Shown here: positions 25,569-36,740 of the stretch, piece after piece
How positions within the stretch are numbered: position 1 is the first letter of the stretch
Layout: each line of letters begins with the position of its first letter
Assembly (NCBI RefSeq): GCF_001937065.1
Contig: NZ_MOWR01000006.1
Span: 1-64,000 of the forward strand
Direction: 5' to 3'
From: Streptococcus sp. 'caviae'
GTDB taxonomy: Bacteria; Bacillota; Bacilli; Lactobacillales; Streptococcaceae
DNA length: 64,000 nt
The notes under the pieces: generated by a model
Database searches by the model: none
Seen by the model: only the letters and a program-made list of their open reading frames with translations
Told to the model about the DNA's origin: nothing
Position numbers and translations under genes: made by a program

Positions 25569-26911
25569 TAGTTCATCTCCTTTCCGACAGCGTGTTTACC
25601 TGCTAAAAGACTGCGAAATTCCAGCATGGCAGTGTAGGTCGCCAGAATATAGGCATGGTCTGCTTCCTGCTGTTCAATCATGGTCATAATGTCCTCTAAT
25701 TTTTCGGCCTGGTGAATCTTGTTTTCGTCATATCCTGTTACCCGCAGACGTCTGGCAATTTCTGAATGGCGGATACCGCCTGTGAAAATTTCAGGGATAT
25801 CCATGTCCAAGATACTTTCAAAATTCGCATCCCAAATCCAGCTGGTATCAATGCCGTCAGCATAATTGGCATTGAGCAGCACAGACAAGGTGAAAGGATA
25901 AGGAGCCAATTTAATCATATCCAGCGCCTGACTGGCTCCGACAGGATTTTTAATGAGGACCAGTGTGCAGGATTTATTGCCGATTTTAAAGGTTTCCTGA
26001 CGGCCAAAGACTGCCCGGCTCTTATTAAAACCAGCCTTAATTTGTTCGGGGTCAACTCCAAAAAATTCGGCAACTGCAACTGCAGCAAGGGCATTGTAAA
26101 TATTATACAGTCCGCCGACATTAATCTTGTAGCTGTGCCCATCAATGATAAATTCAGAAGCTGTATTGGTGATCTCGGTCAGGTCAGTCAGTGCATAGTC
26201 CAGCTGAGGCCGCTTAAAGCCGCAATGCCGGCAGATATAATCCCCTAAATTAGCATAGGTGTTGAAGCGGTACTGTAAGATGTGCTGACAGTTGGGACAA
26301 AGAATTCCTTCTGTATTGTAGTGGGCCAGTTTAGCTTCATGCTTTTCAATATCAAAGCCGTAGTAGCGCATAGGATTAACCGTTTTGACAGAATGAAAGA
26401 GCGGGCTGTCTCCATTGGCTAAAATAGTTGCCTGCGGAGCCTTGGCTGCACCGTCTAAAATCATCTGATAGGTTGTATAGATTTCTCCGTAGCGGTCCAT
26501 CTGGTCACGAAAAATGTTAGTGAAGACGAAAAGGCTGGGTGTCAGGTATTGGGTGATTTTAGGGAGACTGGCTTCGTCAATTTCCAAGACAGCCATCTTT
26601 TTGCCGTTCTTATTTTTTTTGGCCGTTAAAAAGGTCGCTGTAATGCCTGTGATCATATTCGCACCGCTGGGATTCGTCAGCACTTGGCCGTAGGCTTCCT
26701 TGAGAATGCCGACGGTCAGAGCGGTGGTCAGGGTTTTACCGTTGGTACCGGTGACAACAACAATTTCATAATCTTTAGCCAAAGTCTTTAAAATGTCTTT
26801 ATCGCATTGAAGGGCAATTTTCCCCGGCAGGGTGGAGCCGCGTCCCAATTTGCTGAGAATAAAATGGGCTGTTTTGCCGGCAATAATGCCTAATTGTGTT
26901 TTAAGAGTCAT
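25568..26911 (-). CDS. murT: Lipid II isoglutaminyl synthase, Mur-ligase-like subunit
   Basis: 447 residues with a Mur ligase ATP-binding loop ([16 protein letters not shown], about residue 55), a central domain and the C-terminal DUF1727 domain. A characteristic Cys4 zinc ribbon is inserted in the middle: CPNCQH...[11 protein letters not shown]. MurT activates the D-Glu carboxyl with ATP and receives ammonia from GatD. It is the first gene of the murT-gatD operon, divergent from cdaA over a 110-bp gap, a conserved streptococcal arrangement linking wall synthesis and c-di-AMP. Confidence 0.93.
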   Translation of the reverse strand: MTLKTQLGIIAGKTAHFILSKLGRGSTLPGKIALQCDKDILKTLAKDYEIVVVTGTNGKTLTTALTVGILKEAYGQVLTNPSGANMITGITATFLTAKKNKNGKKMAVLEIDEASLPKITQYLTPSLFVFTNIFRDQMDRYGEIYTTYQMILDGAAKAPQATILANGDSPLFHSVKTVNPMRYYGFDIEKHEAKLAHYNTEGILCPNCQHILQYRFNTYANLGDYICRHCGFKRPQLDYALTDLTEITNTASEFIIDGHSYKINVGGLYNIYNALAAVAVAEFFGVDPEQIKAGFNKSRAVFGRQETFKIGNKSCTLVLIKNPVGASQALDMIKLAPYPFTLSVLLNANYADGIDTSWIWDANFESILDMDIPEIFTGGIRHSEIARRLRVTGYDENKIHQAEKLEDIMTMIEQQEADHAYILATYTAMLEFRSLLAGKHAVGKEMN

Positions 26912-26967
26912 AAGTCCATTTTATCATAAAAAAAGCGTTTGAGATACAAGAAAAATCGCCTGAAAAG

Positions 26968-26976
26968 TGATATAAT
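26968..26976 (+). promoter_or_regulatory. cdaA operon extended -10 promoter
   Basis: TGATATAAT fits TGnTATAAT and lies 45 nt before cdaA in the divergent region with murT. Confidence 0.6.
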
Positions 26977-27021
26977 GATAAAGCATGTATTTAGCTAGTT
27001 TTTACTAAAAGAGAGAATGGT

Positions 27022-27876
27022 ATGAGTACTTTATTTGATGTTAATGCTAATTTTTGGGCCAGTCTGTTTGACAGCCCGCTGAAAATTTTAATTCACGTCC
27101 TTGATATCGCTATTGTATCATGGCTGATTTACAAATTTATCAAGGCTCTGGCCGGAACTAAGGTCATGTCTTTAGTTCAAGGGGTTGTCTTATTTGTCCT
27201 TTTTAAGTTTGTGGCAGAATTTCTAGGATTTACGACGATTGCTTTCCTGATGAATCAGGTGATTACTTACGGGGTTATCGCGGGTGTTGTTATCTTTGCT
27301 CCTGAAATCCGATTGGGCCTGGAACGTTTCGGCCGAACCCCTCAGTCCCTCATTCAAAGGCAGCAGCTCAGCGATGAGGAACAGCTGGTCAATGCCTTTG
27401 TAAAAGCTGTTGCTTATATGAGCCCGCGAAAAATCGGAGCACTGGTAGCTGTGGAAGAAACGCAGACTCTGCAGGAATATATTGCGACAGGAATTCCTCT
27501 GGATGCCGATATTTCAGGAGAGCTGCTGATTAATATTTTCATTCCCAACACACCTTTGCATGATGGAGCTGTCATCGTTGAAGGCAATAAGATAGCGGCT
27601 TCCTGTGCTTACCTGCCTCTTTCAGAATCCAGCCATATTTCCAAGGAATTTGGCACAAGGCACCGGGCGGCTATCGGACTTTCTGAGAACTCTGACGCCT
27701 TTACCTTTGTCGTTTCTGAGGAAACGGGAGCCATCTCCATTGCCTATAAGGGAGATTTTGTCCACGACCTGTCTATCGACGCTTTTGAAGTTTTGCTGCG
27801 TGACCATTTTATCAAAGAAGAACCCAAGAAAAAGAATCGTCTGAAACAATTCTTTGGAGGTCAACATCATGTTTAA
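27022..27876 (+). CDS. cdaA: Diadenylate cyclase CdaA
   Basis: 284 residues: three N-terminal membrane helices (about 15-95) and a DAC domain with D181-G-A and R213-H-R, the two signature motifs for making c-di-AMP from two ATP. c-di-AMP controls potassium and osmolyte transport and wall homeostasis. The gene overlaps cdaR by 8 nt and is followed by glmM, the conserved cda-glm operon in which CdaR and GlmM modulate cyclase activity. All catalytic residues are intact. Confidence 0.95.
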   Translation: MSTLFDVNANFWASLFDSPLKILIHVLDIAIVSWLIYKFIKALAGTKVMSLVQGVVLFVLFKFVAEFLGFTTIAFLMNQVITYGVIAGVVIFAPEIRLGLERFGRTPQSLIQRQQLSDEEQLVNAFVKAVAYMSPRKIGALVAVEETQTLQEYIATGIPLDADISGELLINIFIPNTPLHDGAVIVEGNKIAASCAYLPLSESSHISKEFGTRHRAAIGLSENSDAFTFVVSEETGAISIAYKGDFVHDLSIDAFEVLLRDHFIKEEPKKKNRLKQFFGGQHHV

Positions 27877-28825
27877 ACGAATTTTTACCAAACGCCTCTG
27901 GCTGGCTCTTGTTTCAATCTTCTTTGCCATTTTGCTGTTTCTAACCGCTAACTCTGTTAATTACAGTTCAAGGAATCACACAAGCGGGCTCTTGCAGACC
28001 TACAGCCATACTTTGGAAAATGTTCCTATCGATATCAAGTATGACAGTGATAAATACTTTATCAGCGGCTATTCTTATGATACAGAAGTCTACCTGACAT
28101 CTACCAATCGGGTTAAATTGGATTCTGAAATCAACAATGATACCAGACATTTCAAAGTGGTTGCCGACTTATCAAATGCTAGAGAAGGAACCAACAGGGT
28201 GCCTCTGGAAGTGAAAGACCTTCCCAGCGGTGTCAGTGCGGAGTCTTCACCGACCACTATCACGGTCAATGTCGGCAAGAAAAAGACCAAGACCTTTAGA
28301 GTTGAAGGAAAGATTAGTGCCAATCAGATTGCCGATGGCTACAGGCTGGCAAAAGTCTCAACCGGAGTGTCTGAGGTAGAAGTCACCAGTGATGAAGCAA
28401 CTATCAATCAAATTGACCATGTTGCGGCTATTTTGCCGGAAGAGGAGATTCTGTCTAAGGATTACAGCAGTACGGTAACCCTGCAGGCAGTTTCTGAGAG
28501 CGGCAAAATTTTACCAAGCATCATTAATCCGACTAAAACAGATTTGGATGTTGATGTGGAGGAGCTGTCCAAACAAGTTCCCATTGTTGTTGAACTGACT
28601 GGTCAGCTCAGCAGCAATCTGTCTGACATTCGTTATGAACTGCAGACCAAAGAAGCTGTGGTTTACGGCAAACAGGCAGAGCTTGATAAGACCGCTTATG
28701 TTAAGGTCAAAGTCAATATTTCCGATGTTACCAAGGACACAACCAAGACAGTCAGCCTGTCAGCCGGCGATCTTAAGGTCAGTCCTGATAAAGTCACTGT
28801 TAAGTTGACAGCTAAGAAAAAATAA
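27869..28825 (+). CDS. cdaR: CdaR, YbbR-domain regulator of CdaA
   Basis: 318 residues with an N-terminal membrane anchor (WLALVSIFFAILLFLTAN) and several tandem extracellular YbbR beta-domains (for example VPLEVKDLPSGVSAESSPTT and KVKVNISDVTKDTTKTVSLS). YbbR proteins bind and modulate CdaA at the membrane. ATG 27869 with TTTGGAGG upstream is the start; it overlaps the cdaA 3' end. No catalytic function is expected. Confidence 0.92.
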   Translation: MFKRIFTKRLWLALVSIFFAILLFLTANSVNYSSRNHTSGLLQTYSHTLENVPIDIKYDSDKYFISGYSYDTEVYLTSTNRVKLDSEINNDTRHFKVVADLSNAREGTNRVPLEVKDLPSGVSAESSPTTITVNVGKKKTKTFRVEGKISANQIADGYRLAKVSTGVSEVEVTSDEATINQIDHVAAILPEEEILSKDYSSTVTLQAVSESGKILPSIINPTKTDLDVDVEELSKQVPIVVELTGQLSSNLSDIRYELQTKEAVVYGKQAELDKTAYVKVKVNISDVTKDTTKTVSLSAGDLKVSPDKVTVKLTAKKK

Positions 28826-28877
28826 TATTATAATGACATTAGATTAAAGGGAGGAAGATGCCTAGCATCAAATTATT

Positions 28878-30227
28878 ATGGGAAAATATTTTGGTACCGA
28901 CGGTGTGCGCGGTGAAGCAAATGTTGAATTAACGCCGGAGTTGGCCTTTAAACTCGGCCGTTTTGGCGGCTATGTGCTCAGTCAGCATGAAAAAGAAAAT
29001 CCAACGGTTTTTGTAGCGCGTGACACACGTATTTCAGGTCAAATGCTTGAAAGTGCTTTGGTTGCAGGCCTTTTATCGGCAGGGATTGAGGTCTATCAAC
29101 TGGGAGTTTTGGCAACACCCGGTGTTTCTTACTTGGTCCGTACCGAGAAAGCCAGCGCTGGTGTCATGATTTCGGCCAGCCATAATCCGGCTTTGGACAA
29201 CGGCATAAAATTCTTTGGCAGTGACGGCTTTAAACTGGATGATGACCGCGAACTGGAAATCGAAGAGCTTTTGGATGCGGAAGAAGACCTTCTCCCGCGG
29301 CCGAGTGCTGCTGGTTTAGGAAGGCTTATTGACTATCCTGAGGGTGTCCGTAAGTATGAAAAATTCCTCGTTTCTACCGGCCTAGATTTGGAAGGGATGA
29401 AGGTTGCTATTGATGCGGCCAACGGCGCAGCCTCTTCGTCTGCCCGTCAAGTATTTCTGGACTTAAATGCTGACATTACTGTCATTGGTGATGATCCTGA
29501 CGGTCTTAACATCAATGATGGTGTGGGCTCTACTCATCCTGAACAGCTTCAGGAGTTGGTTAAAGAATCCGATGCGGCTGTTGGTCTCGCCTTTGATGGC
29601 GACAGCGACCGTTTGATTGCTGTTGATGAAAATGGTGAGATTGTTGACGGCGATAAGATCATGTATATTATCGGCAAATACCTTTCTGAAAAAGGAAAAC
29701 TAGCTAAGAACACTATCGTGACAACGGTGATGTCAAACATCGGTTTTCACAAGGCGCTGGATAGGGAAAACATCAATGAAGAAATCACTGCCGTCGGCGA
29801 CCGCTATGTCGTTGAAGAAATGCGCCGTTCAGGTTATAACCTGGGCGGAGAGCAGTCCGGCCACGTGATTATTATGGACTATAACACTACCGGGGACGGC
29901 CAGCTAACAGCCATTCAGCTGACCAAGGTCATGAAAGAAACGGGAAAATCACTGTCCGAATTGGCCAGCGAAGTAACCATTTATCCTCAAAAACTGGTTA
30001 ATATTCGTGTGGAAAACGATATGAAGGATAAGGCCATGGACGTGCCTTTGATCGCAAGCGTGATTGAAAAGATGGAAACAGAGATGGCGGGCAACGGCCG
30101 CATTCTAGTCCGCCCGAGCGGAACAGAGCCGCTTTTGCGTATCATGGCAGAAGCTCCCAGCCTTGAAGAGGTTGACTATTACGTCGATACGATTGCCAAG
30201 GTCGTCGAAGCAGAAATCGGCATCTAA
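28878..30227 (+). CDS. glmM: Phosphoglucosamine mutase
   Basis: A 449-residue alpha-D-phosphohexomutase converting glucosamine-6-P to glucosamine-1-P for UDP-GlcNAc synthesis. It starts [14 protein letters not shown]. The phosphoserine is S101 in SASHNP, the metal loop is DGDSDR, the sugar loop GGEQSGH and the phosphate loop RPSGTEP. It is third in cdaA-cdaR-glmM. GlmM binds and inhibits CdaA in several Firmicutes, coupling precursor supply with c-di-AMP. Confidence 0.95.
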   Translation: MGKYFGTDGVRGEANVELTPELAFKLGRFGGYVLSQHEKENPTVFVARDTRISGQMLESALVAGLLSAGIEVYQLGVLATPGVSYLVRTEKASAGVMISASHNPALDNGIKFFGSDGFKLDDDRELEIEELLDAEEDLLPRPSAAGLGRLIDYPEGVRKYEKFLVSTGLDLEGMKVAIDAANGAASSSARQVFLDLNADITVIGDDPDGLNINDGVGSTHPEQLQELVKESDAAVGLAFDGDSDRLIAVDENGEIVDGDKIMYIIGKYLSEKGKLAKNTIVTTVMSNIGFHKALDRENINEEITAVGDRYVVEEMRRSGYNLGGEQSGHVIIMDYNTTGDGQLTAIQLTKVMKETGKSLSELASEVTIYPQKLVNIRVENDMKDKAMDVPLIASVIEKMETEMAGNGRILVRPSGTEPLLRIMAEAPSLEEVDYYVDTIAKVVEAEIGI

Positions 30228-30289
30228 AGCAAGGTTTAAGACCCTTGCTGCTGATATTGTTTGCTGCAATTATTACCAATAATAAATAG

Positions 30290-30325
30290 GAGTCAGAAAT
30301 GCCTTTATTTTCTGCTCTTTTTATT
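30290..30325 (+). terminator. glmM operon terminator
   Basis: GAG-T-CAGAA pairs with TTCTG-CTC (one-base bulge) and is followed by TTTTT at about 30318. Confidence 0.65.
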
Positions 30326-30370
30326 TGCAGCCGATTAACGCCTGCAAACAATGCCAGAAAGCATAATTTG

Positions 30371-30379
30371 TGCTATACT
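30371..30379 (+). promoter_or_regulatory. clpB extended -10 promoter
   Basis: TGCTATACT fits an extended -10, 52 nt before clpB. No CIRCE element or clear CtsR heptad repeats are visible around it. Confidence 0.5.
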
Positions 30380-30430
30380 AAACGTAGATTAGAAAATGTA
30401 AGCGTTTAACAAATGAGAAAGGGTGATTGT

Positions 30431-33007
30431 ATGGCAGATAAGATGACTCAGTTAGTTGAGGATTCTCTGGCAGAAGCAAAAGAGCTGGCTGTCGCTCACC
30501 ACAATTATCAAGTGGACATTCCTCACTTATGGTCAGTTTTGGTGCAGCCTGATCAGTTTGCCTTTCAGTTTTATGAATCTGTGGGGATAAATGGCCGTCA
30601 GCTGCTTAAAGTGATTGATCAGGAAGTTGCCAAAATCCCTGCTTTTTCAAGTACCGAAAAAGGCAGCTATGCCCGCCTGTACAGCCAGCGGCTGAAAAAC
30701 CTTTTGGATGATGCACAAGAGGAGATGGCGGATTTAGGCGATCAGGTGGTGACTGCGGAGCACCTCATTTTGGCGCTTTTTGATCAGCAGCGCAACCCAC
30801 TGACTGTTTTTTTGCTGGAGCATGGTTTAACCAAAGACATGCTCTATCAAAAAATGAATAAGATGCGTAAGGGAAAGCCGGCGATTTCTTCCAGTCAAGA
30901 GGCTATTTATGATGCTTTAGAGAAATATGCAACTGATCTTAATCAGCGTATTCTGGATGGCCATGCCAATAAAATCATCGGCCGACAGGATGAAATCAAT
31001 GACATCATTCGGATTTTGTCGCGGAAAACTAAAAACAATGCTGTTTTGGTAGGTCATCCGGGTGTCGGTAAAACGGCTGTCATTGAAGGATTCGTTCAGC
31101 GTCTGGTCAAAAATCAGGTGCCTAAAAATCTTCAGGGTAAGGTGATTTACAGCCTTGATATGGGAGCACTGCTGGCAGGAACCAAATACCGGGGCGAATT
31201 TGAGGAGCGTTTCAAAGCGCTCTTAAATGATATTGTGACTTCAGAAGGGAAAATTATTCTCTTCGTGGACGAAATTCATTCGATTGTCAGTGCTGGCCGG
31301 ACAGAAGGTTCGGTTGATGCTGCCAGCATTTTAAAACCGCTTCTGGCCAGGGGAGATATTCGGATTTTAGGTTCAACGACCCATGCAGAATACCGGGAAA
31401 GCATTGAATATGATAAGGCCCTGGAAAGACGTTTTCAAAGAATTTTAATCCATGAACCGGATACAGAGCAGACCATGGAGATTTTAAAGGGGCTGCAGTC
31501 AATTTATGAGAATTTTCACGGGGTCAGGCTTGCAGAGGATGCCCTCGAAGCTGCGGTATCACTGTCCAAACGCTATATTTCGGATCGTTTTTTGCCGGAT
31601 AAGGCTTTGGACTTGATCGATGAGGCCTGTGCGGTCAAGCATATTGCTGCTCGGGCCTATCCTAAGCAAATAGATGATTTGTCAGTACAGATTGTCTCTC
31701 AGAAAATCCATTTGCTGCGCTTAGCTGATGCAAAAGAAACGGATCAGCTGACCGAGCGCTTAGCGAAATTGGAAGAGCAGAAAAATACTCTCTTAGCACA
31801 GTGGCAAAATGAGCGTCAGCTTTTGGATCAGGAGCAGGATATTCAGCTGCAGCTGGCAGAATTAGAAGACCAGGCTAACCTAGCTTTAGAAGAAGATCGG
31901 ATTGCTGAATACGTTAATTTAAAAGACAGTCAAATCGCAGAGCAGCACCAAGTCATTAATGATTTGGATCAGGAGCGTCTGTCTCAGGCATCAATGATCG
32001 ATGTTTTAGTCACCAGAGAGGATATTGCGGCCATTGTTGAGCGATTGACCGGTATCAAGGTCCAAGGTGTCATGGAAAACGAACGTGACCGTCTCTTACA
32101 TCTGGAAGATTTGCTGCATGAGAAAATCGTTGGGCAAAATCAGGCTGTCCAAAAGGTATCACAAGCCATTATTCGTTCTCGCGCCGGCATTCAAAATCCT
32201 AAACGGCCTATCGGATCCTTTCTTTTCTTGGGTCCGACAGGTGTCGGCAAGACTGCTCTGGCCAAACGATTGGCCGAAGTGCTCTTTGGCAGTGAACTTG
32301 AGATGGTGCGTCTGGACATGTCTGAATATATGGAAAAGCATGCCGTTGCTCGTTTGGTGGGGCCACCTCCTGGTTATGTCGGCTATGAAGAAGGCGGCCA
32401 GCTGACAGAAGCAGTCCGCCAGCGCCTGTACTCTATTGTTCTTCTCGATGAGATTGAAAAGGCCCATCCGGATGTTTTTAACACGCTTTTGCAGGTTCTT
32501 GATGAAGGCCGGCTGACGGATTCTAAGGGGCGGACCATTGACTTTAAAAATACGATTTTAATTATGACTAGCAATATCGGCTCATCCAAGATTTTACAGA
32601 GCCTGCATGACTATGGCTGTCTGACTGATGAGGTCCGTCAAGAAGTGCTGGAGGAGCTGAATCACAGTTTCAGGCCTGAATTTCTCAATCGGATTGATGA
32701 GACCGTTCTCTTTAATGCGCTCTCCGCAGACAATATGATTGGTGTGGTTGAGGTCATGGTCGCTGACTTGCAAAAACGTCTCTTGGATCAGGATGTCCAT
32801 CTCGAACTGACCGAGCCCGTCTATTCATTTTTGGCACAGAAGGGATTTGATGTGGCCTTCGGCGCCCGTCCCATGCAGAGAACTATTATGCAGGAATTGG
32901 AAAATCCGCTGGCCCTGCACATTATTCAAAATCAGACAGACTCTAAAAAGGAGCTTTTCGTCAAGGTGTCGCTTAAAGATGGCAAGCTCGCTTTTAGCTT
33001 TTCTTAG
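30431..33007 (+). CDS. clpB: ClpB-type AAA+ disaggregase
   Basis: 858 residues: Clp N-domain (1-145), NBD1 with Walker [11 protein letters not shown] and Walker [10 protein letters not shown], a coiled-coil middle domain (about 400-520, [20 protein letters not shown]), NBD2 with [10 protein letters not shown] and [15 protein letters not shown], and the sensor-2 GARPMQR. There is no ClpP-binding IGF loop, which fits a disaggregase working with DnaK rather than a protease subunit. The start at 30431 has AGAAAGGG upstream. Upstream there is no recognisable HrcA or CtsR site. Confidence 0.9.
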   Translation: MADKMTQLVEDSLAEAKELAVAHHNYQVDIPHLWSVLVQPDQFAFQFYESVGINGRQLLKVIDQEVAKIPAFSSTEKGSYARLYSQRLKNLLDDAQEEMADLGDQVVTAEHLILALFDQQRNPLTVFLLEHGLTKDMLYQKMNKMRKGKPAISSSQEAIYDALEKYATDLNQRILDGHANKIIGRQDEINDIIRILSRKTKNNAVLVGHPGVGKTAVIEGFVQRLVKNQVPKNLQGKVIYSLDMGALLAGTKYRGEFEERFKALLNDIVTSEGKIILFVDEIHSIVSAGRTEGSVDAASILKPLLARGDIRILGSTTHAEYRESIEYDKALERRFQRILIHEPDTEQTMEILKGLQSIYENFHGVRLAEDALEAAVSLSKRYISDRFLPDKALDLIDEACAVKHIAARAYPKQIDDLSVQIVSQKIHLLRLADAKETDQLTERLAKLEEQKNTLLAQWQNERQLLDQEQDIQLQLAELEDQANLALEEDRIAEYVNLKDSQIAEQHQVINDLDQERLSQASMIDVLVTREDIAAIVERLTGIKVQGVMENERDRLLHLEDLLHEKIVGQNQAVQKVSQAIIRSRAGIQNPKRPIGSFLFLGPTGVGKTALAKRLAEVLFGSELEMVRLDMSEYMEKHAVARLVGPPPGYVGYEEGGQLTEAVRQRLYSIVLLDEIEKAHPDVFNTLLQVLDEGRLTDSKGRTIDFKNTILIMTSNIGSSKILQSLHDYGCLTDEVRQEVLEELNHSFRPEFLNRIDETVLFNALSADNMIGVVEVMVADLQKRLLDQDVHLELTEPVYSFLAQKGFDVAFGARPMQRTIMQELENPLALHIIQNQTDSKKELFVKVSLKDGKLAFSFS

Positions 33008-33141
33008 TTTTCTAATATTTCACTAATTTTTAGATTTTTTAAGAAACCTATCATCGGTTAAAATGTTGATAAAAACGTCTTAATCGATGATTTTTATTTT
33101 AAAAAAAGATGAAAAAAATAAATTTCACAAACTTTTTTTGC

Positions 33142-33170
33142 TTGAAATTCCTTCTAAAAAGTACTACAAT
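33142..33170 (+). promoter_or_regulatory. pdh operon promoter
   Basis: TTGAAA (33142-33147), 17-bp spacer, TACAAT (33165-33170). The leader is about 65 nt. Confidence 0.8.
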
Positions 33171-33177
33171 CAAGTTG

Positions 33178-33192
33178 TAGAAAGCGTTTTCA
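33178..33192 (+). promoter_or_regulatory. cre (CcpA) site at the pdh start region
   Basis: TAGAAAGCGTTTTCA matches the consensus WTGNAANCGNWNNCW at 14 of 15 positions. Placed just downstream of the -10, near +1, it would repress in high glucose. Confidence 0.7.
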
Positions 33193-33241
33193 ACAACAGT
33201 ATATAATGCCCTTTAGTCTTATGAGAAAGGAGCGTGATATT

Positions 33242-34579
33242 TTGGCTAAATATGATGTTTTAATTATTGGTGCCGGACCTGGAGGCTATGTTGCCGCTGA
33301 GGAAGCCGCCAGGCTTGGCAAAAAGGTTGCCGTTGTTGAAAAGAAGTCGATTGGCGGTACTTGTCTGAATGTTGGCTGTATTCCCTCAAAAGCCTATCTT
33401 CAGCACAGCCATTGGCTATTGTCAATGAAGGAAGCCGCAAAACATGGAATCTCAGCTAATCTTGAAGGAATTGACTTTGAAAAATTGGTCCGCCGTAAAG
33501 ATCAAGTTGTCTCTGCCTTGCAAGGCGGGATCCATGCAACTTTTAAAGCACTGAAAATTGATTACTATGAAGGTGAGGCGATATTTGATAAGGATAAGAC
33601 CTTTATCGTCAATGGCGAAAAAATTTCAGGAAAAGACGTCATTCTGGCAACTGGAAGCTATCCGTTCATTCCGCCCATTAATGGTATTGACTCGGCAGCT
33701 TATCTGACAACAGATATCTTTTTCGATTTAAAGGTTCTGCCTGAGAAGTTTGTCATTATTGGCGGCGGTGTTATTGCTATTGAATTGGCTTTTGCCATGA
33801 AACCGCTGGGTGTGGATGTTACGGTTGTCGAAGTAGCGCCGCAAATTCTCTTAACAGAAGATGAGGCTGCCCGCAGCATCATCAGAAATAAGCTAAAGGC
33901 ATTGGGAGTGCATATCTTTGAAGGCGCTTTGATAAAAGAAGTGACGAGTCAGGCAGTTGTCCTGGAAGGTGACGGAGCTCAGGCGTTTGACCAATTATTG
34001 GTAGCGACGGGACGCAAACCAAAGACCGAACTGGCGCAGGAAATGGGCGCCGCTTTGACAGAACGGGGATTTATCAAGGTTGATGACTACTATGAAACAT
34101 CCATTCCTCACGTTTATGCTATTGGTGATTTAACAGAGAGTTATATGCTGGCTCATGTTGCCAGCATGGAAGGCGTCAAGGCTGTTAAGGCTATTTTCCG
34201 CAGGGCAGAAGAGCCTGTTGATGCTCTGGGTGTGCCGCGTTCGCTCTATACCAGCCCAGAAGTAGCTTCTTTCGGACTCAGTGAAGAGGAAGCTAAGGAA
34301 GAAGGATATGATGTTCAGGTTGAACAGCTGCCGTTTTCTTTCAACGGCCGGGCTCTTGCAGCAGCTGAATCAGAAGGATTTGTAAAACTCATCTCAGAAA
34401 GGAGGTACCATCAACTATTAGGAGCTGTTATTGTTGGCGAGCACGCAACAGATTTACTGCAGCAGCTGATTTTACTGAGACAGGCAGAGGGAACCTTGGA
34501 TCAAGTTGTTGACACTGTCTTTGCTCACCCAACTATTTCAGAACTGATACAGGAAGTTGCTAAACGAATTGTTCAGTAA
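33242..34579 (+). CDS. pdhD: Dihydrolipoamide dehydrogenase (E3)
   Basis: 445 residues. FAD site GAGPGGYVAAEEA, redox disulfide GGTCLNVGCIPSKA, NAD site GGGVIAIELAFAMKPLG, second FAD site YAIGDLTE and the catalytic C-terminal FAHPTISEL. No lipoyl domain is fused at the N-terminus. The start is TTG at 33242 (LAKYDVLIIGAG) with AAAGGAG 8-12 nt upstream, because the earlier in-frame start adds residues unrelated to the family. It is the first gene of the four-gene pdh operon, an order (E3 first) typical of S. mutans. Confidence 0.93.
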   Translation: MAKYDVLIIGAGPGGYVAAEEAARLGKKVAVVEKKSIGGTCLNVGCIPSKAYLQHSHWLLSMKEAAKHGISANLEGIDFEKLVRRKDQVVSALQGGIHATFKALKIDYYEGEAIFDKDKTFIVNGEKISGKDVILATGSYPFIPPINGIDSAAYLTTDIFFDLKVLPEKFVIIGGGVIAIELAFAMKPLGVDVTVVEVAPQILLTEDEAARSIIRNKLKALGVHIFEGALIKEVTSQAVVLEGDGAQAFDQLLVATGRKPKTELAQEMGAALTERGFIKVDDYYETSIPHVYAIGDLTESYMLAHVASMEGVKAVKAIFRRAEEPVDALGVPRSLYTSPEVASFGLSEEEAKEEGYDVQVEQLPFSFNGRALAAAESEGFVKLISERRYHQLLGAVIVGEHATDLLQQLILLRQAEGTLDQVVDTVFAHPTISELIQEVAKRIVQ

Positions 34580-34605
34580 AGACTTTAACATAGGAGGGAA
34601 GCAGA

Positions 34606-35679
34606 ATGCCAAACTATAAAGATTTACCACAAGATTTAACGAGAACCAGAAGCAATACATCTGTTTCAGAACTGGTTGACCTGAAGGTTCACACAGCAAC
34701 AGACATTGAAGCTGAAGAAGTTTCCAAAGAACAGGCTAAGGACATGTACAAGACCATGTGGGATATTCGGAATTTTGAAGAAAATGCCCGCCGCTTTTTT
34801 GCAGCAGGACAAATTCCGGGATTTGTTCACCTTTATGCAGGTGAAGAAGCAGTTGCTACAGGGGTTTGTGCTAATCTGACAGACAAGGATTATATCACCA
34901 GTACCCACCGCGGCCACGGACACTGTGTGGCTAAAGGCGGCGACTTGAAAGGAATGATGGCTGAAATTTTCGGTAAGGCAACAGGTCTTGGTAAGGGCAA
35001 GGGCGGCTCCATGCATATTGCAGACATCGATAAGGGAATTTTAGGTGCCAACGGTATGGTTGGCGGCGGTTTTGGTCTGGCAACCGGAGCAGCTATGCGC
35101 AACAAGTATCTAAAAACCGATAATGTAGCTGTCTGCTTTTTCGGTGACGGTGCTGCTAATGAAGGACTTTTCCATGAATGCCTGAACATGGCTTCTATTT
35201 GGAAGCTGCCTGTCATCTTTGTCAATGAAAACAATCTCTTTGCTGAATCGACGCCTCAGTGGTACTCATCCGCATCTCCAACAATTGCTGAAAGAGCTCT
35301 GGCTTATGATATGCCGGGTATCCGGGTTAATGGTAAAGACCTCTTTGCTGTTTATCAAGTGGCTAAAGAAGCAGTTGAACGGGCCAGAAGGGGTGAAGGA
35401 CCAACTCTGATTGAAGCTGTTACCTACCGTAATTACGGTCACTTTGAAGGTGATGAGCAAAAATACAAGGCACCTGACGGTGAAGAAAAGGAATGGGCAG
35501 ATGTTGATCCTTTGGAAGTCTTCCGCGATCATGTTATTGAACACGATTTGCTGACTGAAGAAGAATTGAATGAAATTCTGGAAGAATCGAGAAAAGATGT
35601 TGAAGAAGCTATTCAATATGCCCAAGACAGTCCGATTCCTGCTCCAGAATCTCTGCTTGAAGATGTATTTGCTGAGTAA
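34606..35679 (+). CDS. pdhA: Pyruvate dehydrogenase E1 alpha
   Basis: 357 residues. ThDP-binding motif GDGAANEGLFHE...VNENN, upstream GFVHLYAGEEAVATG and HRGHGHCVAKGGD. E1 decarboxylates pyruvate and, with E1 beta, passes the acetyl group to E2 lipoate. GAGGGAAG precedes the start; the gap to pdhD is 26 nt. Acoin-type dehydrogenase E1 is an alternative label for this subfamily, but the operon setting and lack of aco regulators favour PDH. Confidence 0.92.
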   Translation: MPNYKDLPQDLTRTRSNTSVSELVDLKVHTATDIEAEEVSKEQAKDMYKTMWDIRNFEENARRFFAAGQIPGFVHLYAGEEAVATGVCANLTDKDYITSTHRGHGHCVAKGGDLKGMMAEIFGKATGLGKGKGGSMHIADIDKGILGANGMVGGGFGLATGAAMRNKYLKTDNVAVCFFGDGAANEGLFHECLNMASIWKLPVIFVNENNLFAESTPQWYSSASPTIAERALAYDMPGIRVNGKDLFAVYQVAKEAVERARRGEGPTLIEAVTYRNYGHFEGDEQKYKAPDGEEKEWADVDPLEVFRDHVIEHDLLTEEELNEILEESRKDVEEAIQYAQDSPIPAPESLLEDVFAE

Positions 35680-35695
35680 ATGAAGGAGGTTAGAC

Positions 35696-36727
35696 ATGGC
35701 TAGAGAACTGTTATTTATGAAAGCAATTAATGAAGCGCTTGATATGGCAATGGCCAAAGATGACACAGTCGTTTTACTTGGTGAAGATATCGCAGGCGGT
35801 GTCAAAGTTAAACATTTGGAAGAACAAAATGAAGAAGCTTGGGGCGGTGTTATGGGAGTTACCACCGGACTTATGCCTAAGTACGGCCGCGACCGTGTTA
35901 TTGACACTCCTCTTTCAGAACATGGCTATATGTCAGCGGCTGTCGGAATGGCTCTAACAGGCTTACGTCCAATTCCTGAGCTGATGTTCAATGATTTCTT
36001 GGGCTTTTGCTTTGATGCTCTTATCGGTCAAGGGTCCAAAGTGCGTTACATGTTCGGCGGTAAAGCCAAGGTTCCTATGACAGTGAGAACCATGCATGGT
36101 GCAGGAGCTTCAGCAGCTGCCCAGCACTCGGGATCTTACTACGGTATTTTTGGATCTATTCCAGGCATTAAAGTAGTCGTTCCGGCCACACCTTATGATG
36201 CTAAGGGTCTTCTTCTTTCATCTATTGAAGACAATAATATTGTTATCTTTTCAGAAGACAAGACTCTCTATGGCTCTAAAGGTGAAGTTCCAGAAGAATA
36301 TTATACGGTTCCAATCGGCAAGGCTGCTGTCCGCCGTGAAGGCAGTGATTTGACTATTGTAACAATCGGTAAGATGCTTTATGTGGCTTATGAAGTGGCT
36401 GACCGTTTGGCACAGGACGGTATTTCTGTTGAAGTTATTGACCTGAGAACTGTCGCGCCTTGGGATCAGGAAACAGTCATTGAATCAGTTAAAAAGACGG
36501 GACGCTTGATTGTTGTGGATGAATCCAATCCGCATAACAACACCGCGACAGATATTGCTTCTGTTGTCAATGATAAAGCATTTGACTACTTAGACGGCCC
36601 AATTAAATGTGTCTGTGCACCAAATGTGCCGGTACCATTTGCTACCAACCTTGAACAATTATACATCCCTAATGCAGACCGTGTCATTGAAGAAGCAGCT
36701 GAATTGATTGATGACTTGAAGGCCTAG
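35696..36727 (+). CDS. pdhB: Pyruvate dehydrogenase E1 beta
   Basis: 343 residues of the transketolase-like E1 beta family: LGEDIAGGVKVKHLEEQNEEAWGG-type N-terminus (two segments), DTPLSEHGY, AGASAAAQHSGSYYG, and the C-terminal transketolase domain with VIDLRTVAPWDQET and VVDESNPHNN. It pairs with PdhA to form the E1 heterotetramer. GAAGGAGG precedes the start, and it lies 16 nt after pdhA. Confidence 0.93.
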   Translation: MARELLFMKAINEALDMAMAKDDTVVLLGEDIAGGVKVKHLEEQNEEAWGGVMGVTTGLMPKYGRDRVIDTPLSEHGYMSAAVGMALTGLRPIPELMFNDFLGFCFDALIGQGSKVRYMFGGKAKVPMTVRTMHGAGASAAAQHSGSYYGIFGSIPGIKVVVPATPYDAKGLLLSSIEDNNIVIFSEDKTLYGSKGEVPEEYYTVPIGKAAVRREGSDLTIVTIGKMLYVAYEVADRLAQDGISVEVIDLRTVAPWDQETVIESVKKTGRLIVVDESNPHNNTATDIASVVNDKAFDYLDGPIKCVCAPNVPVPFATNLEQLYIPNADRVIEEAAELIDDLKA

Positions 36728-36740
36728 AAGGGGGGATAAT

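Noticed and set aside
30371-30431. CtsR, HrcA or cre control upstream of clpB
   Set aside because: No CIRCE or CtsR heptad repeats are present, and GTAAGCGTTTAAC fails the cre consensus by one-base misplacement of the right half.
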